The notes beneath the pieces were generated by a model, which worked only from the letters and a program-made list of their open reading frames with translations, ran no database searches and was not told where the DNA came from. The translations under genes and the position numbers were made by a program. From Bacteroidota bacterium (lineage in GTDB: Bacteria; Bacteroidota; Bacteroidia; Bacteroidales; Paludibacteraceae), in contig JAFNAS010000006.1 of the NCBI GenBank assembly GCA_017860295.1, positions 62,001 to 126,000 of the forward strand: a stretch of DNA of 64,000 bases, given 5' to 3'. Below are positions 21,933-30,592 of this stretch, one piece after another; position 1 is the stretch's first letter; each line of letters opens with the position of its first letter.

Positions 21933-24317
21933 TTACTTTCGCACCAAACGAACATAATAGACAGCCCCTGCCACATTACCGGATTGTGGCTGAAATTTCA
22001 CCCGTACGTGATCCTTTCCTGAAATCATTGTATCGGGAATCGTATATTCCACCTCCTGAAATTTATTCTGATTCCATTTTCCAGACAAATTTTCCGATAC
22101 AAATTTCACATCATCAATATAAATATCAAAATTTCTCGGTCCCCTTTCATTCCCCCAATATCTAATTAACAGGCTCAGATTCGCCTCTTTATTGGTACTA
22201 AGGCTATAACTGAAATAGCCTCCACCACGGGCATCACGCCAAAATTCATCCTGATTATTTCCGGTATTCGAATTTTCTTTTTGAATAAAATGATCGGCTT
22301 CCGGCTGTTGTTCACCAGCAGCGACAAAATCCACCGTTCGCTTTTGCAAGGCCAATTTTTGTTGTTCTGCTACTGCAATCGAATCGAGATAGGTACGCAA
22401 CTGGCTATTGGACAAAACCATCCAATACATTTCATACCGTGTATCGTGAATTTTATAAAACGGTTCGAACACAACACTGCCCGAATTCACCAGCTTCAGT
22501 TGTGGTGCGATAAACGTGAACGGTTTTCCCTGCACCGGTTGCAATTTATCTGCAAGAGTGGCGCAATTGTCTTCAACGATAATCGGAGCTTTATCAATTG
22601 GCAGTTTTTTACCGCCGGCGATGTGTCCCCAACGGCTGTCTCCGGCTACCAATCCGGCCAGATCTTCGGTTCCGGTTTTAGCGGCAAGCACAATCGGACC
22701 ATGCATAAACGCAATGTAATTGGGAACATTGGGCAATTGTATCACCGAATTGTGCATCGGAAGTTCAACCGTCACCACATCTCCTTTTTCCCATGTTCTT
22801 TCTACTGCCACATAAGAAGAAGGATGAGCTGTATAGGACACAATCTTCCCGTTAACCATGATCTTCAAGGCACCATCAGACACCCAATAAGGATACCGAA
22901 TCATCAGTTTGAAGCGGGCATGCCCAGCAGTAACCGTCAGTTTAGTTTGCTCTTCATTCGGGAAATTGGTCTCTTGTTTCATTTTAATTCCTTTTGCTTT
23001 CCAGTTCAACTCCGAAGCGACAAACAAATTAAGGAATAATGAATCATGCTGATGGGTATAAATGAATTGTCCGTATTTACCGTGATTTTCCATGCCGCTA
23101 CCCACGCAGCACCACATGCCTTCGTTGGGTGCAGAATAGACGCGATAATGTCGCGGACGAACCGGAGTAAAATAGACATAGCCGCCGTGTTCGGGATGTT
23201 GTGTCGAGAGAATGTGGTTGTACATCGTCCGTTCGTAATAATCGGCATATTTGGCTGAAGGTTCGACGCGAAACAGGTCTTCGGTCAGTTTCAGCATGTT
23301 GTACGAGTTACACGATTCGGGGCCTTCCACGTCGTTCACGAAATCGGTACACGATGCCACGCTGGGGAAAAACTCTCTTCTACTGTTTCCTCCAAAAGCA
23401 AGGGTACGGTTCGACGTTACGGTTTCCCAGAAAAAACTCCCGGCTTTACTGTACACCGCATCGTGACTAAGTTCGCCGATTCTTTCGAAACCTATTGCTT
23501 TTGGTACCTGCGTATTGGCATGTTTATTATCCAGATTGTCTTTGCCTTGTGACATCGGTGCGAGCAACATCTTGTGCGAGAAGCGTTCGGCCGCTATCAA
23601 ATACTTTTTATCTCCGGTAATTTGATAAGCATCCGCCAATACCTCATTCATTCCACCGTGCTCTGTATCAAGCATCGATTGCATTTGAGCTTCAGAAAGC
23701 GATGCCGTAATATTGAGCGCCCAATCGCAGAATTTCAGAAAAATTGTTTTTGCCTCTTCATTACCGGTATACAACCAGGCATCTCTCAGTCCGCCATACA
23801 TTTTATGCACATTGTACCAGGGAACCCATGCTGCACGAAAAGCGGCAAAATCACCTTTCTGAAAAGTACTCCAGATTGTCTTACTATTGGGAACAGCGCC
23901 GACATACCCTTTGCCCCAGTCGGGATAATTAGCTGTATTGGCATCCTGACAGGCCTTCAATTCGGTAAGCATGTAATCCATCCGCTTCTTGCACTCGGCA
24001 TTCCCCGTTGCAGCATAATTGATTGCTAAAGCCGACAGGTAATGACCGCCCACATGGCCGTCCAAGCCGTCCCAGTTGACATAACTCTTTGCTTTTGCCG
24101 GCAATCCGGCCTCTTTGCGATAGCCTGCCAACAGACGGTCAACATCATATTTCAGCAGGACCTGAATATTCAAATCACGGGCATGTTTGAACGGACCTTC
24201 GAGTAAGGTCACATCTTTCAAGGGAAACTCGTTGGGATAAAGTTTATCCTGAGCATACACGCTGCCGATTGCCAAGAAAGCAAGTGCTACTATTTTAGAA
24301 AACATTTTCACAGTCAT
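21933..24317 (-). CDS. GH127 beta-L-arabinofuranosidase
   Basis: 794 residues; signal peptide about 1-22 (VYAQ); the start could also be the ATG four codons later. The sequence FPLKDVTLLEGPFKHARDLN opens the DUF1680/GH127 domain. The zinc/cysteine site expected from characterised GH127 enzymes is present: Glu334 and Cys336 in GPESCNSYNM and the pair Cys403-Cys404 in GMWCCVGSGMENH, where the first Cys of the pair is the nucleophile. A C-terminal extension (about 650-794) adds a beta-sandwich (GGGYFSYSLSTNKEANLSL). The enzyme removes beta-linked L-arabinofuranose. It is the first gene of an operon, 54 bp downstream of a promoter-like site. Confidence 0.92.
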   Translation of the reverse strand: MTVKMFSKIVALAFLAIGSVYAQDKLYPNEFPLKDVTLLEGPFKHARDLNIQVLLKYDVDRLLAGYRKEAGLPAKAKSYVNWDGLDGHVGGHYLSALAINYAATGNAECKKRMDYMLTELKACQDANTANYPDWGKGYVGAVPNSKTIWSTFQKGDFAAFRAAWVPWYNVHKMYGGLRDAWLYTGNEEAKTIFLKFCDWALNITASLSEAQMQSMLDTEHGGMNEVLADAYQITGDKKYLIAAERFSHKMLLAPMSQGKDNLDNKHANTQVPKAIGFERIGELSHDAVYSKAGSFFWETVTSNRTLAFGGNSRREFFPSVASCTDFVNDVEGPESCNSYNMLKLTEDLFRVEPSAKYADYYERTMYNHILSTQHPEHGGYVYFTPVRPRHYRVYSAPNEGMWCCVGSGMENHGKYGQFIYTHQHDSLFLNLFVASELNWKAKGIKMKQETNFPNEEQTKLTVTAGHARFKLMIRYPYWVSDGALKIMVNGKIVSYTAHPSSYVAVERTWEKGDVVTVELPMHNSVIQLPNVPNYIAFMHGPIVLAAKTGTEDLAGLVAGDSRWGHIAGGKKLPIDKAPIIVEDNCATLADKLQPVQGKPFTFIAPQLKLVNSGSVVFEPFYKIHDTRYEMYWMVLSNSQLRTYLDSIAVAEQQKLALQKRTVDFVAAGEQQPEADHFIQKENSNTGNNQDEFWRDARGGGYFSYSLSTNKEANLSLLIRYWGNERGPRNFDIYIDDVKFVSENLSGKWNQNKFQEVEYTIPDTMISGKDHVRVKFQPQSGNVAGAVYYVRLVRK

Positions 24318-24589
24318 TTTACTTATGATTTATATTCGGGATTAACAATTACAATATATTAAACTAGAAAACAAAGGTAAACAATGAATTGCGGACGAAA
24401 TCGTCTTTTTTGAATATTTCAATCGCCTTTTCAGGCAAACTCTATAGAACCTCCAACGATATGATTTCCAGGAGAAACCAGACTAAATACAAACTCATCC
24501 ACCATCATACCATCTCATATTTCATTGATTATAAATAGAATACACACAAGACCATCAAATATCTATTCTACAACCTGAAATTTCATAGA
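24318..24589. other. Intergenic region upstream of GH127 operon
   Basis: 272 AT-rich bases between the GH67 stop and the GH127 start. It contains the promoter-like site at 24372-24379 close to the GH127 start. I see no terminator for GH67 and no gene. Confidence 0.5.
24372..24400 (-). promoter_or_regulatory. Candidate Bacteroidota promoter for the GH127-GH43-GH51 operon
   Basis: On the minus strand, TACCTTTG (24379-24372) matches the TAnnTTTG -7 element exactly. About 17 nt upstream is TTTCG (24400-24396), a weak match to the TTTG -33 element. Transcription would start near 24365, giving a 5' leader of about 48 nt before the GH127 ATG. Confidence 0.45.
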
Positions 24590-26683
24590 TCAATGGGCTT
24601 GATTTAACTGACGGTTACTGGAAAATGCTGCGGGCCTCTGAGGTCTTCTCGTATCGTTCTTTATCATCTCTTCCAAATCATTCACTGGACGTTCAATATC
24701 GTAAGGAATCGGCATTTTGCTAAATTGCTGGAAATAAAGCAGACATCCATCTTTCCACAACTGAGCATTCCGACTTTGACTCCGCAGCTTGCTCTGTACC
24801 TGTAGAAATCGTTCTGCATCTACATACGATTCTGTTTTATCCCATATTTTTTGGAACTGACGCACTTGCTGCACTCCCCTGTCATAATGGTAACACAATT
24901 CGCTCCATAACGTCCTTCCGCTTTTCATCTGATGGTTCCATGCCGCATGATGAAACCATAATAAATAAGTTTCAGGACAAGTCTCTATATTATCAAATTG
25001 TGAATATAACGGCTCATGATACTGAGCTACTGCATTACTTCCCGTATGAGTGCGGTTAAAACCAACGCCAATAGAATCGGCCTGATGGTAATATGGCGGC
25101 GTCCAGTCTTTTCTCATTTTTTTTGGTGCCCACCACGGACCCGGTCCATAATGTTCATTGGCCGACATGATATGATGCAATCCTAATGGCATCATGTAAC
25201 TCACCGCCGCTTCACGGCTTTCAAGCATCATCTGTTTCACGGGCGTTAAAAAGTTTGCTTGCCAATCGCTGCTTTCGGAAGCATGCTGCTGAAATGTCAA
25301 CTTGATCCATTCTGCCGCAATTTGCTCGCTGGTCAGGCTATTGTTCCATGCCAAACGTCCGAATGCATACCAGTTGGACTGAGCAAAGTGATGCCCGCAC
25401 CAGTTGACATCCAAACCGATATTGGCTACACCGGCAATGGCCGTATGTTTTTGAGGGAAAAGACTTCCATCGGTACAACGAGCAACAGTACTCCCCTCGC
25501 CTGCCTGATACGTATCACTTTTCAGAAATTCCTCCCACATGGTAGAAAGAAATACCAAATGAGTGGAATGTCCTAAATACTCTTGCGTAATCTGAACTTC
25601 GGGCATTAGGGAGGTCTTCTTCATTGCTCCGAACAATGGGCTAAACGGTTCGCGGGGCTGAAAATCAATGGGCCCATTTTTCACCTGAATAATCACATTA
25701 TCGCGAAACTGCCCATCCAATGGCACAAACTCTTCATACGCCTGCTTTGCACGATCGTTATCCGACGCGCTATATACAAATGCCCGCCACATCACAATTC
25801 CACCATACGGTTTAAGTGCATCGGCCATCATGTTGGCTCCCTCTGCATGTGTACGTTTATAATCTTGCGGACCGGGTTGTCCTTCGCTATTAGCTTTTAC
25901 CAAAAACCCACCAAAATCAGGAATCAATCTATAAATTTCTTTTGCTTTGTCTTTCCACCATTTTATTACTTCAGGGTCTAACGGATCACAGGTTTTTATT
26001 CCTCCGATCTGTGATGGAGCCGAGAATTTGGCCGAAAGGTAAACCTTTACTCCATACGGACGTAATTCATCGGCAATTGCTTTAACTCGCTTCAAATAAT
26101 CAATGGTCAATACATCGACATTCGCATTTACGTTATTAAGTACAGACCCATTGATTCCTACAGAGGCATTTGCACGGGCATATTCTCTCCAGAGTTTTTT
26201 GTCGGCTTCCGTAACAACTAACGAATCTTTTGTACTTCTCCAGAAAATAGAACGTCCTGCGTAGCCTCGCTCAATAGTTCCATTCTGATTATCCCAGTGA
26301 TCCAAAACACGCCGTTCGTATGACGGATTGACGACCTCAGCTGCTGTTATCTCCTCTCCCGTTTGCTGGCGACGTAACAATTCGTAAACACCATACAATA
26401 CGCCATAATCGCTATTAGCCTGAATAGTGGTCTGACTTAACCGGAACCCATCTCCTTTAATAGCCTTGTCTGGTTTAATAGTGAGAACAACAGATGCATT
26501 GGGGGCACCTTGCCAATCTTGTTGCAACTCCTGTTTAGCAATTGCTATCGTAGCCGTATTCTTTGCACAAACGACATTGACGGACACTGCATTTTTATTT
26601 CGAAGCCAAAGATCATGACCGTTTTCGGCATACATGTACGCTGAAAGAAAAAGTAAAACTACTGTCCGAGAAAAGATCTTCAT
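24590..26683 (-). CDS. GH67 alpha-glucuronidase
   Basis: 697 residues from the ATG at 26683, chosen because it begins MKIFSRTVVLLFLSAYMYA, a signal peptide; the frame stays open 141 bp further upstream but that part reads through noncoding sequence. The catalytic triad of GH67 is complete: acid Glu267 (KANSEGQPGP), Asp340 (NGPIDFQPREP) and Glu368 (VQITQEYLG). Their spacing (73 and 28 residues) equals that of the well-studied Cellvibrio enzyme (292/365/393). GH67 removes (methyl)glucuronic acid only from the terminal non-reducing xylose of short oligosaccharides, so it complements the polymer-active GH115 enzymes. A hairpin separates it from the GH43 gene upstream. Confidence 0.94.
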   Translation of the reverse strand: MKIFSRTVVLLFLSAYMYAENGHDLWLRNKNAVSVNVVCAKNTATIAIAKQELQQDWQGAPNASVVLTIKPDKAIKGDGFRLSQTTIQANSDYGVLYGVYELLRRQQTGEEITAAEVVNPSYERRVLDHWDNQNGTIERGYAGRSIFWRSTKDSLVVTEADKKLWREYARANASVGINGSVLNNVNANVDVLTIDYLKRVKAIADELRPYGVKVYLSAKFSAPSQIGGIKTCDPLDPEVIKWWKDKAKEIYRLIPDFGGFLVKANSEGQPGPQDYKRTHAEGANMMADALKPYGGIVMWRAFVYSASDNDRAKQAYEEFVPLDGQFRDNVIIQVKNGPIDFQPREPFSPLFGAMKKTSLMPEVQITQEYLGHSTHLVFLSTMWEEFLKSDTYQAGEGSTVARCTDGSLFPQKHTAIAGVANIGLDVNWCGHHFAQSNWYAFGRLAWNNSLTSEQIAAEWIKLTFQQHASESSDWQANFLTPVKQMMLESREAAVSYMMPLGLHHIMSANEHYGPGPWWAPKKMRKDWTPPYYHQADSIGVGFNRTHTGSNAVAQYHEPLYSQFDNIETCPETYLLWFHHAAWNHQMKSGRTLWSELCYHYDRGVQQVRQFQKIWDKTESYVDAERFLQVQSKLRSQSRNAQLWKDGCLLYFQQFSKMPIPYDIERPVNDLEEMIKNDTRRPQRPAAFSSNRQLNQAH

Positions 26684-26821
26684 TGTCTGATAGTTTATTA
26701 GATGTAAAATTAATATTTTCAAAAACAGTTCGCCCCCCATAAAACAAATCTCTTGCAAATGGCGAAATTCAACCCACAACAAATTGTATATTATAAAGTC
26801 CAATATTAAACCTAAAAATAC

Positions 26822-26866
26822 CAACTACCACAAAATAAGCATAACATACCAGTTTTGTTGTAGTTG
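26822..26866 (-). terminator. Hairpin terminator between GH43-CBM32-FN3 and GH67 genes
   Basis: CAACTACCACAAAA (26822-26835) pairs with TTTTGTTGTAGTTG (26853-26866) over 14 positions with one mismatch; loop 17 nt. On the minus strand a GGTATTTTTAGG run follows. It begins about 33 bp after the stop of the GH43 gene. The other strand also ends in a T-run, so it could act both ways, but no plus-strand gene is present. Confidence 0.5.
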
Positions 26867-26898
26867 ATATTTTTTTTGAACTTATATGAACCTATGCA

Positions 26899-28641
26899 TT
26901 AGTTCAGTTCTATTACTTGCTCGCCTTTGGTGATGCCGTTTTCATTGAATGCATCGATTACAAAATAGTATTTTTGCCGGCTATTCAAATTTCCGATTGT
27001 AACGGAGTTTTTTCCAAGAATCTGATAATTGCTGTATAATTTATCCTTTTGCGTACCGTATCTAATACTATATCCGATTGCATCCGATTTGGGCGCCCAA
27101 CTCATTTTCACAATGCAACGGTCAATCTGACTACGAACCGCTTCGGCTTTCCCTACAACCACCGGAGTTTTCCCGCCTCCATTACCGAAAACACGTAATC
27201 CGGCTAATGCAAAGGTTCCATCTGCCATGTGATAATTGGTAAGTCGGATATAACGGGCTTTTACCGGAACTTTCAGTTCGAGATAATCGTGAGGAACGTC
27301 CGTTTTATTCAACGTATTATTTGCCAATGATTTCCATGTGACGCCATCGGTAGAATATTCGAGCAGATACTGATAGTAAATACCCGGCTTACGACCCATG
27401 GTTTTGGTATTGTTTTCTGCAAAATTTATCTGCACAGCATTAATTGTACTCATTTTTTGCAAGTCCATCGCAATCCATTCGCCCTTATTTCCTGTTTTTG
27501 CACTCCAGTAAGTACGAATCTCTTCATCAGCCGCATAGCGTGCCGGATGGCCTTGCAATTCGGACGAAGCCGCTATCGGTTTGTTGTACGAGAGAAGCAT
27601 CCATTTCGGGAACAACTCTTCCGGACTGCTGATCTTCTTATTGGGTACTTTATAGGGAAAATCTCCAAATCCGGTGTAAACGTACATTACGCCATCATTA
27701 TCGAAAAACGTAGGAAACAAGCCCAAACGACGCTCAAACATATGTTTTTGAGAAATCGTCATGGTCGATATGTGCCAATAGTTCCCATAGATATCCTGAA
27801 ATGTACTGCTGTGTCCAGCTGCAGCAATAAAACCTTCCGGTTTAGCCGATACCGGATTGTGAGCCGCTACCGTAAACGGACCCAGTGGTTTGTCGGCGAC
27901 ATACAGCCCATCGCAATAGCTTTTGAACTGTGTACCCGGAACGGCATATTGCAGATAATATTTCCCATTATGCTTTGTCATCCAGGCTCCTTCCACCCAG
28001 GGACTATCGTCTTTTTCATTGTAATCGCCGAAGCGCTCCCATCCATACTCTTTCTTATTGCTATTAAACAACGCAACCGGTGTGCCAATCGGGTTCAACG
28101 TCTTGGCATCCAGCTCCACGGCATAAATCGGATTTTTATCGGAACAACCGTAATAAAAATACATCCGTCCGTCATCGTCCACAAATAGATCCGGATCGGT
28201 CATTCCAATAGGAAAAGCCGCATTGGCAATTTGCCACTTCCCTGATTTCGGATCGGCGGTCTTATAAATGGTAAGGGGAGCCTCATTCTTGGATGCCATA
28301 AAATAGAGCGTATCCTTCATGACAACTGCCGTCGGAGCATAATCTTCGACAGGAAGATCCTGCGTTATTATCAAATCCCAATGAATCAAATCTTTCGAAT
28401 GAAAATATCCACCCGACTTGGAAGCAAACAAATAATATTCATTTTTGAATGTAACCATGGTAGGATCGGCAGCCTCGCGTCTGGATGGAACATCCAGACA
28501 AAACCGGTAACTCAGGTTTATCGGATTACAAATAGTGGCTTGCTTCGAAATATTAACACTCTTGTTTTGAGAGTAAATACCGAATGAACAACTCAAACAA
28601 ACTAACGCCAAAATTTTACTTAAAGTCTGATTCATGGTCAT
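26899..28641 (-). CDS. GH43 glycosidase with F5/8-type C (CBM32-like) and FN3 domains
   Basis: 580 residues, signal peptide about 1-25 (GIYSQ). GH43 propeller (about 35-340): base Asp59 (REAADPTMVTFKN), Asp149/Asp151 (GMTDPDLFVDDDG) and acid Glu217 (PWVEGAWMTKHNG). Residues about 355-488 form a discoidin/CBM32-like domain (GHPARYAADEEIRTYWSA, KARYIRLTNYHM, GLRVFG). Residues about 495-578 form a fibronectin type III domain (SDAIGYSIRYGTQKDKLYSN). It is the only protein here with this three-part layout. It probably acts on arabinose or xylose side chains at the cell surface. It lies 22 bp after the sialate-esterase-like gene; a terminator-like hairpin follows. Confidence 0.9.
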   Translation of the reverse strand: MTMNQTLSKILALVCLSCSFGIYSQNKSVNISKQATICNPINLSYRFCLDVPSRREAADPTMVTFKNEYYLFASKSGGYFHSKDLIHWDLIITQDLPVEDYAPTAVVMKDTLYFMASKNEAPLTIYKTADPKSGKWQIANAAFPIGMTDPDLFVDDDGRMYFYYGCSDKNPIYAVELDAKTLNPIGTPVALFNSNKKEYGWERFGDYNEKDDSPWVEGAWMTKHNGKYYLQYAVPGTQFKSYCDGLYVADKPLGPFTVAAHNPVSAKPEGFIAAAGHSSTFQDIYGNYWHISTMTISQKHMFERRLGLFPTFFDNDGVMYVYTGFGDFPYKVPNKKISSPEELFPKWMLLSYNKPIAASSELQGHPARYAADEEIRTYWSAKTGNKGEWIAMDLQKMSTINAVQINFAENNTKTMGRKPGIYYQYLLEYSTDGVTWKSLANNTLNKTDVPHDYLELKVPVKARYIRLTNYHMADGTFALAGLRVFGNGGGKTPVVVGKAEAVRSQIDRCIVKMSWAPKSDAIGYSIRYGTQKDKLYSNYQILGKNSVTIGNLNSRQKYYFVIDAFNENGITKGEQVIELN

Positions 28642-28663
28642 TTAATTAAGATTTTGAACTGCT

Positions 28664-30592
28664 TCAATTACTTGTCGTAAACGGAGAAGCAGGCAAACCC
28701 TCCTTGTTTTTCAGGTTTGCATATGACGGATTATCATCCCAACCATATCGAACAACTACCGGATTAGTGATGTGCCTACTCCAAACCTTCACCTGATTGG
28801 TAGAAAGAATGACGGCATTTGCCCATTCGAATTTACCATCAACTCCGGCGATTTGGAAACCATCCAAAAGACAATTGGTAAACAAGCCACTACCCACAGA
28901 TTTAAAAGTAACGATAATACTGTTCCCTAAAATTTCCATTGAGTCGTACAATGGCCCGGAACTGACAATTGAACTATCACGATACGCTACTCTTGCAGCT
29001 TCCAGTGCCAATCGCCGAGCCACCTCTTTTTTATTGAGCGGATGAATATCGTTCCACTCGCCAACGTCTGTCGTAACGACCATTCCGGTGTTGGGTACTT
29101 CCAAAGAACGACGTTGAGCCTCACGCACATTAGCCATGCCGCTTTCCACCGGTTGTTTATTCGGAATTCCCAGATTGGCAATCTGTGCAAACAAAAACGG
29201 CATGTCGGGCTGACCGAACTTTGCACGCCAGTCGACAATCAAATTGCTAAACAGTGTCTGATATTCTTTCATTGGCATTCCGATATTAGACTCGCCCTGA
29301 TACCAGATCATTCCTTTTAACCGATAACCAATGATCGGACTTGTAAGGCTATTATACAATCCGGCAGGACGAGCCCCTCCGCCGAAACCTTGACCCCTAA
29401 CCGATTGCAAAGAAGCGCCAATATGATAGCACCACTGTCCGGTTAAATCGATTTTTTGTGAACCGACACGAAGTTCATACGTTTTATCTTCTACGAATCC
29501 GCCCTTACCGCCGGGACAAATGACCCGTACCATCAATCTGTTTTTTCCGGGCTTCAACACTCCCTCTGGTAACTTGTATACCCGGGGGGGATATTGATAT
29601 GATATAGTACCTACGAACACCCCATTCAGAAAAGTAGAATCACTTTCGATAATACGCCCTAAACGAAGAACTGCATTTTTTGCATTAACCAACGAATCGG
29701 GCATATCAAATTCTTTATAAAACCACATGGAACCCATCGACATATCCACTCCTTTGTCCAACCAATACCCCGGAAGAGAAATCTGAGGCCAATCCACAGT
29801 GTTTACATCTCCTTTTGACCAGCGTCCGAGACCCGGATCGTTTTTAGCTAACTCGGCATTAAAGTTAAATCTCACAGAATTCAATCCGGCAGTCCTTTGG
29901 GCACGAATGGAATCGGCCTTTGCTTTTGCCGTCGTCCATTTATTCATATAAGACTTAAGGTAATCTTCACTTAGCCACGATTCGATAGCCGAACCACCAA
30001 TCGCATTATTTATAAGTCCAATAGGCACTTTATATTTTTGATAGAGCTGATCTCCAAAGAAATACGACAGAGATGAGAAGTTCATGATATTCTCTTGTGT
30101 AGCTGGGAGCCATATTCCTTCTTTAAAATCAGACTGAGACGTTTGCGAATCGGTACGTATCGACGGTTTGAAATAACGGATATTGGTATTGTTTGTTTGT
30201 TCTATCTCTTTTTGATATAAATCGAGCACCCTGTAAATCATCAATTCCATATTCGATTGACCGGAGCATAGCCAAACATCTCCCATCAAAATATCCTTGA
30301 TTGCAATCTCATTGACCTTCATGGTATAAGGTCCACCTGCAGCAATAGCAGGAAGATCAACCTTCCAATTTCCTTGTTTATCAGCTTTTGTTTGGTATAT
30401 TTTCCCAAGAAATTCAACCTTAACCTTTTCTTTAGGATCAGCCCAACCCCATATTTTTAAGGGCACATCGCGCTGAAGTACCATACCATCGCTAATCAGT
30501 CGAGGCAACTTTACTGTCGCATTTACTTTGTTTGTACACAAAGATACAACTGTAAGCAGTATGAAAACGGATATTCGGCTAAACTTTTTCAT
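28664..30592 (-). CDS. Sialate O-acetylesterase-like SGNH esterase (probable acetyl xylan esterase)
   Basis: 642 residues with signal peptide (about 1-25). The SGNH-type catalytic parts are Ser113 in LCSGQSNMEL, the WYQGESN block and the Asp515-x-His517 pair in NDIHPLNK. Between the first and second block (about 225-400) lies a jelly-roll insert (GYWLDKGVDMSMGSMWFYKE ... GKNRLMVRVICPGG) as in other members of this family. Members remove acetyl groups from sugars; in a xylan locus acetyl xylan esterase activity is the natural guess. Its start overlaps the stop of the GH115 gene upstream by 14 bp, so translation is likely coupled. Confidence 0.87.
   Translation of the reverse strand: MKKFSRISVFILLTVVSLCTNKVNATVKLPRLISDGMVLQRDVPLKIWGWADPKEKVKVEFLGKIYQTKADKQGNWKVDLPAIAAGGPYTMKVNEIAIKDILMGDVWLCSGQSNMELMIYRVLDLYQKEIEQTNNTNIRYFKPSIRTDSQTSQSDFKEGIWLPATQENIMNFSSLSYFFGDQLYQKYKVPIGLINNAIGGSAIESWLSEDYLKSYMNKWTTAKAKADSIRAQRTAGLNSVRFNFNAELAKNDPGLGRWSKGDVNTVDWPQISLPGYWLDKGVDMSMGSMWFYKEFDMPDSLVNAKNAVLRLGRIIESDSTFLNGVFVGTISYQYPPRVYKLPEGVLKPGKNRLMVRVICPGGKGGFVEDKTYELRVGSQKIDLTGQWCYHIGASLQSVRGQGFGGGARPAGLYNSLTSPIIGYRLKGMIWYQGESNIGMPMKEYQTLFSNLIVDWRAKFGQPDMPFLFAQIANLGIPNKQPVESGMANVREAQRRSLEVPNTGMVVTTDVGEWNDIHPLNKKEVARRLALEAARVAYRDSSIVSSGPLYDSMEILGNSIIVTFKSVGSGLFTNCLLDGFQIAGVDGKFEWANAVILSTNQVKVWSRHITNPVVVRYGWDDNPSYANLKNKEGLPASPFTTSN

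Noticed and set aside
22281-23039. Plus-strand frame of 252 codons
   Set aside because: It is antisense to the GH127 gene and shows no domain, signal or start context.
26684-26824. Upstream extension of the GH67 gene by 47 codons
   Set aside because: The extra residues do not look like protein, and the internal ATG at 26683 begins a normal signal peptide.
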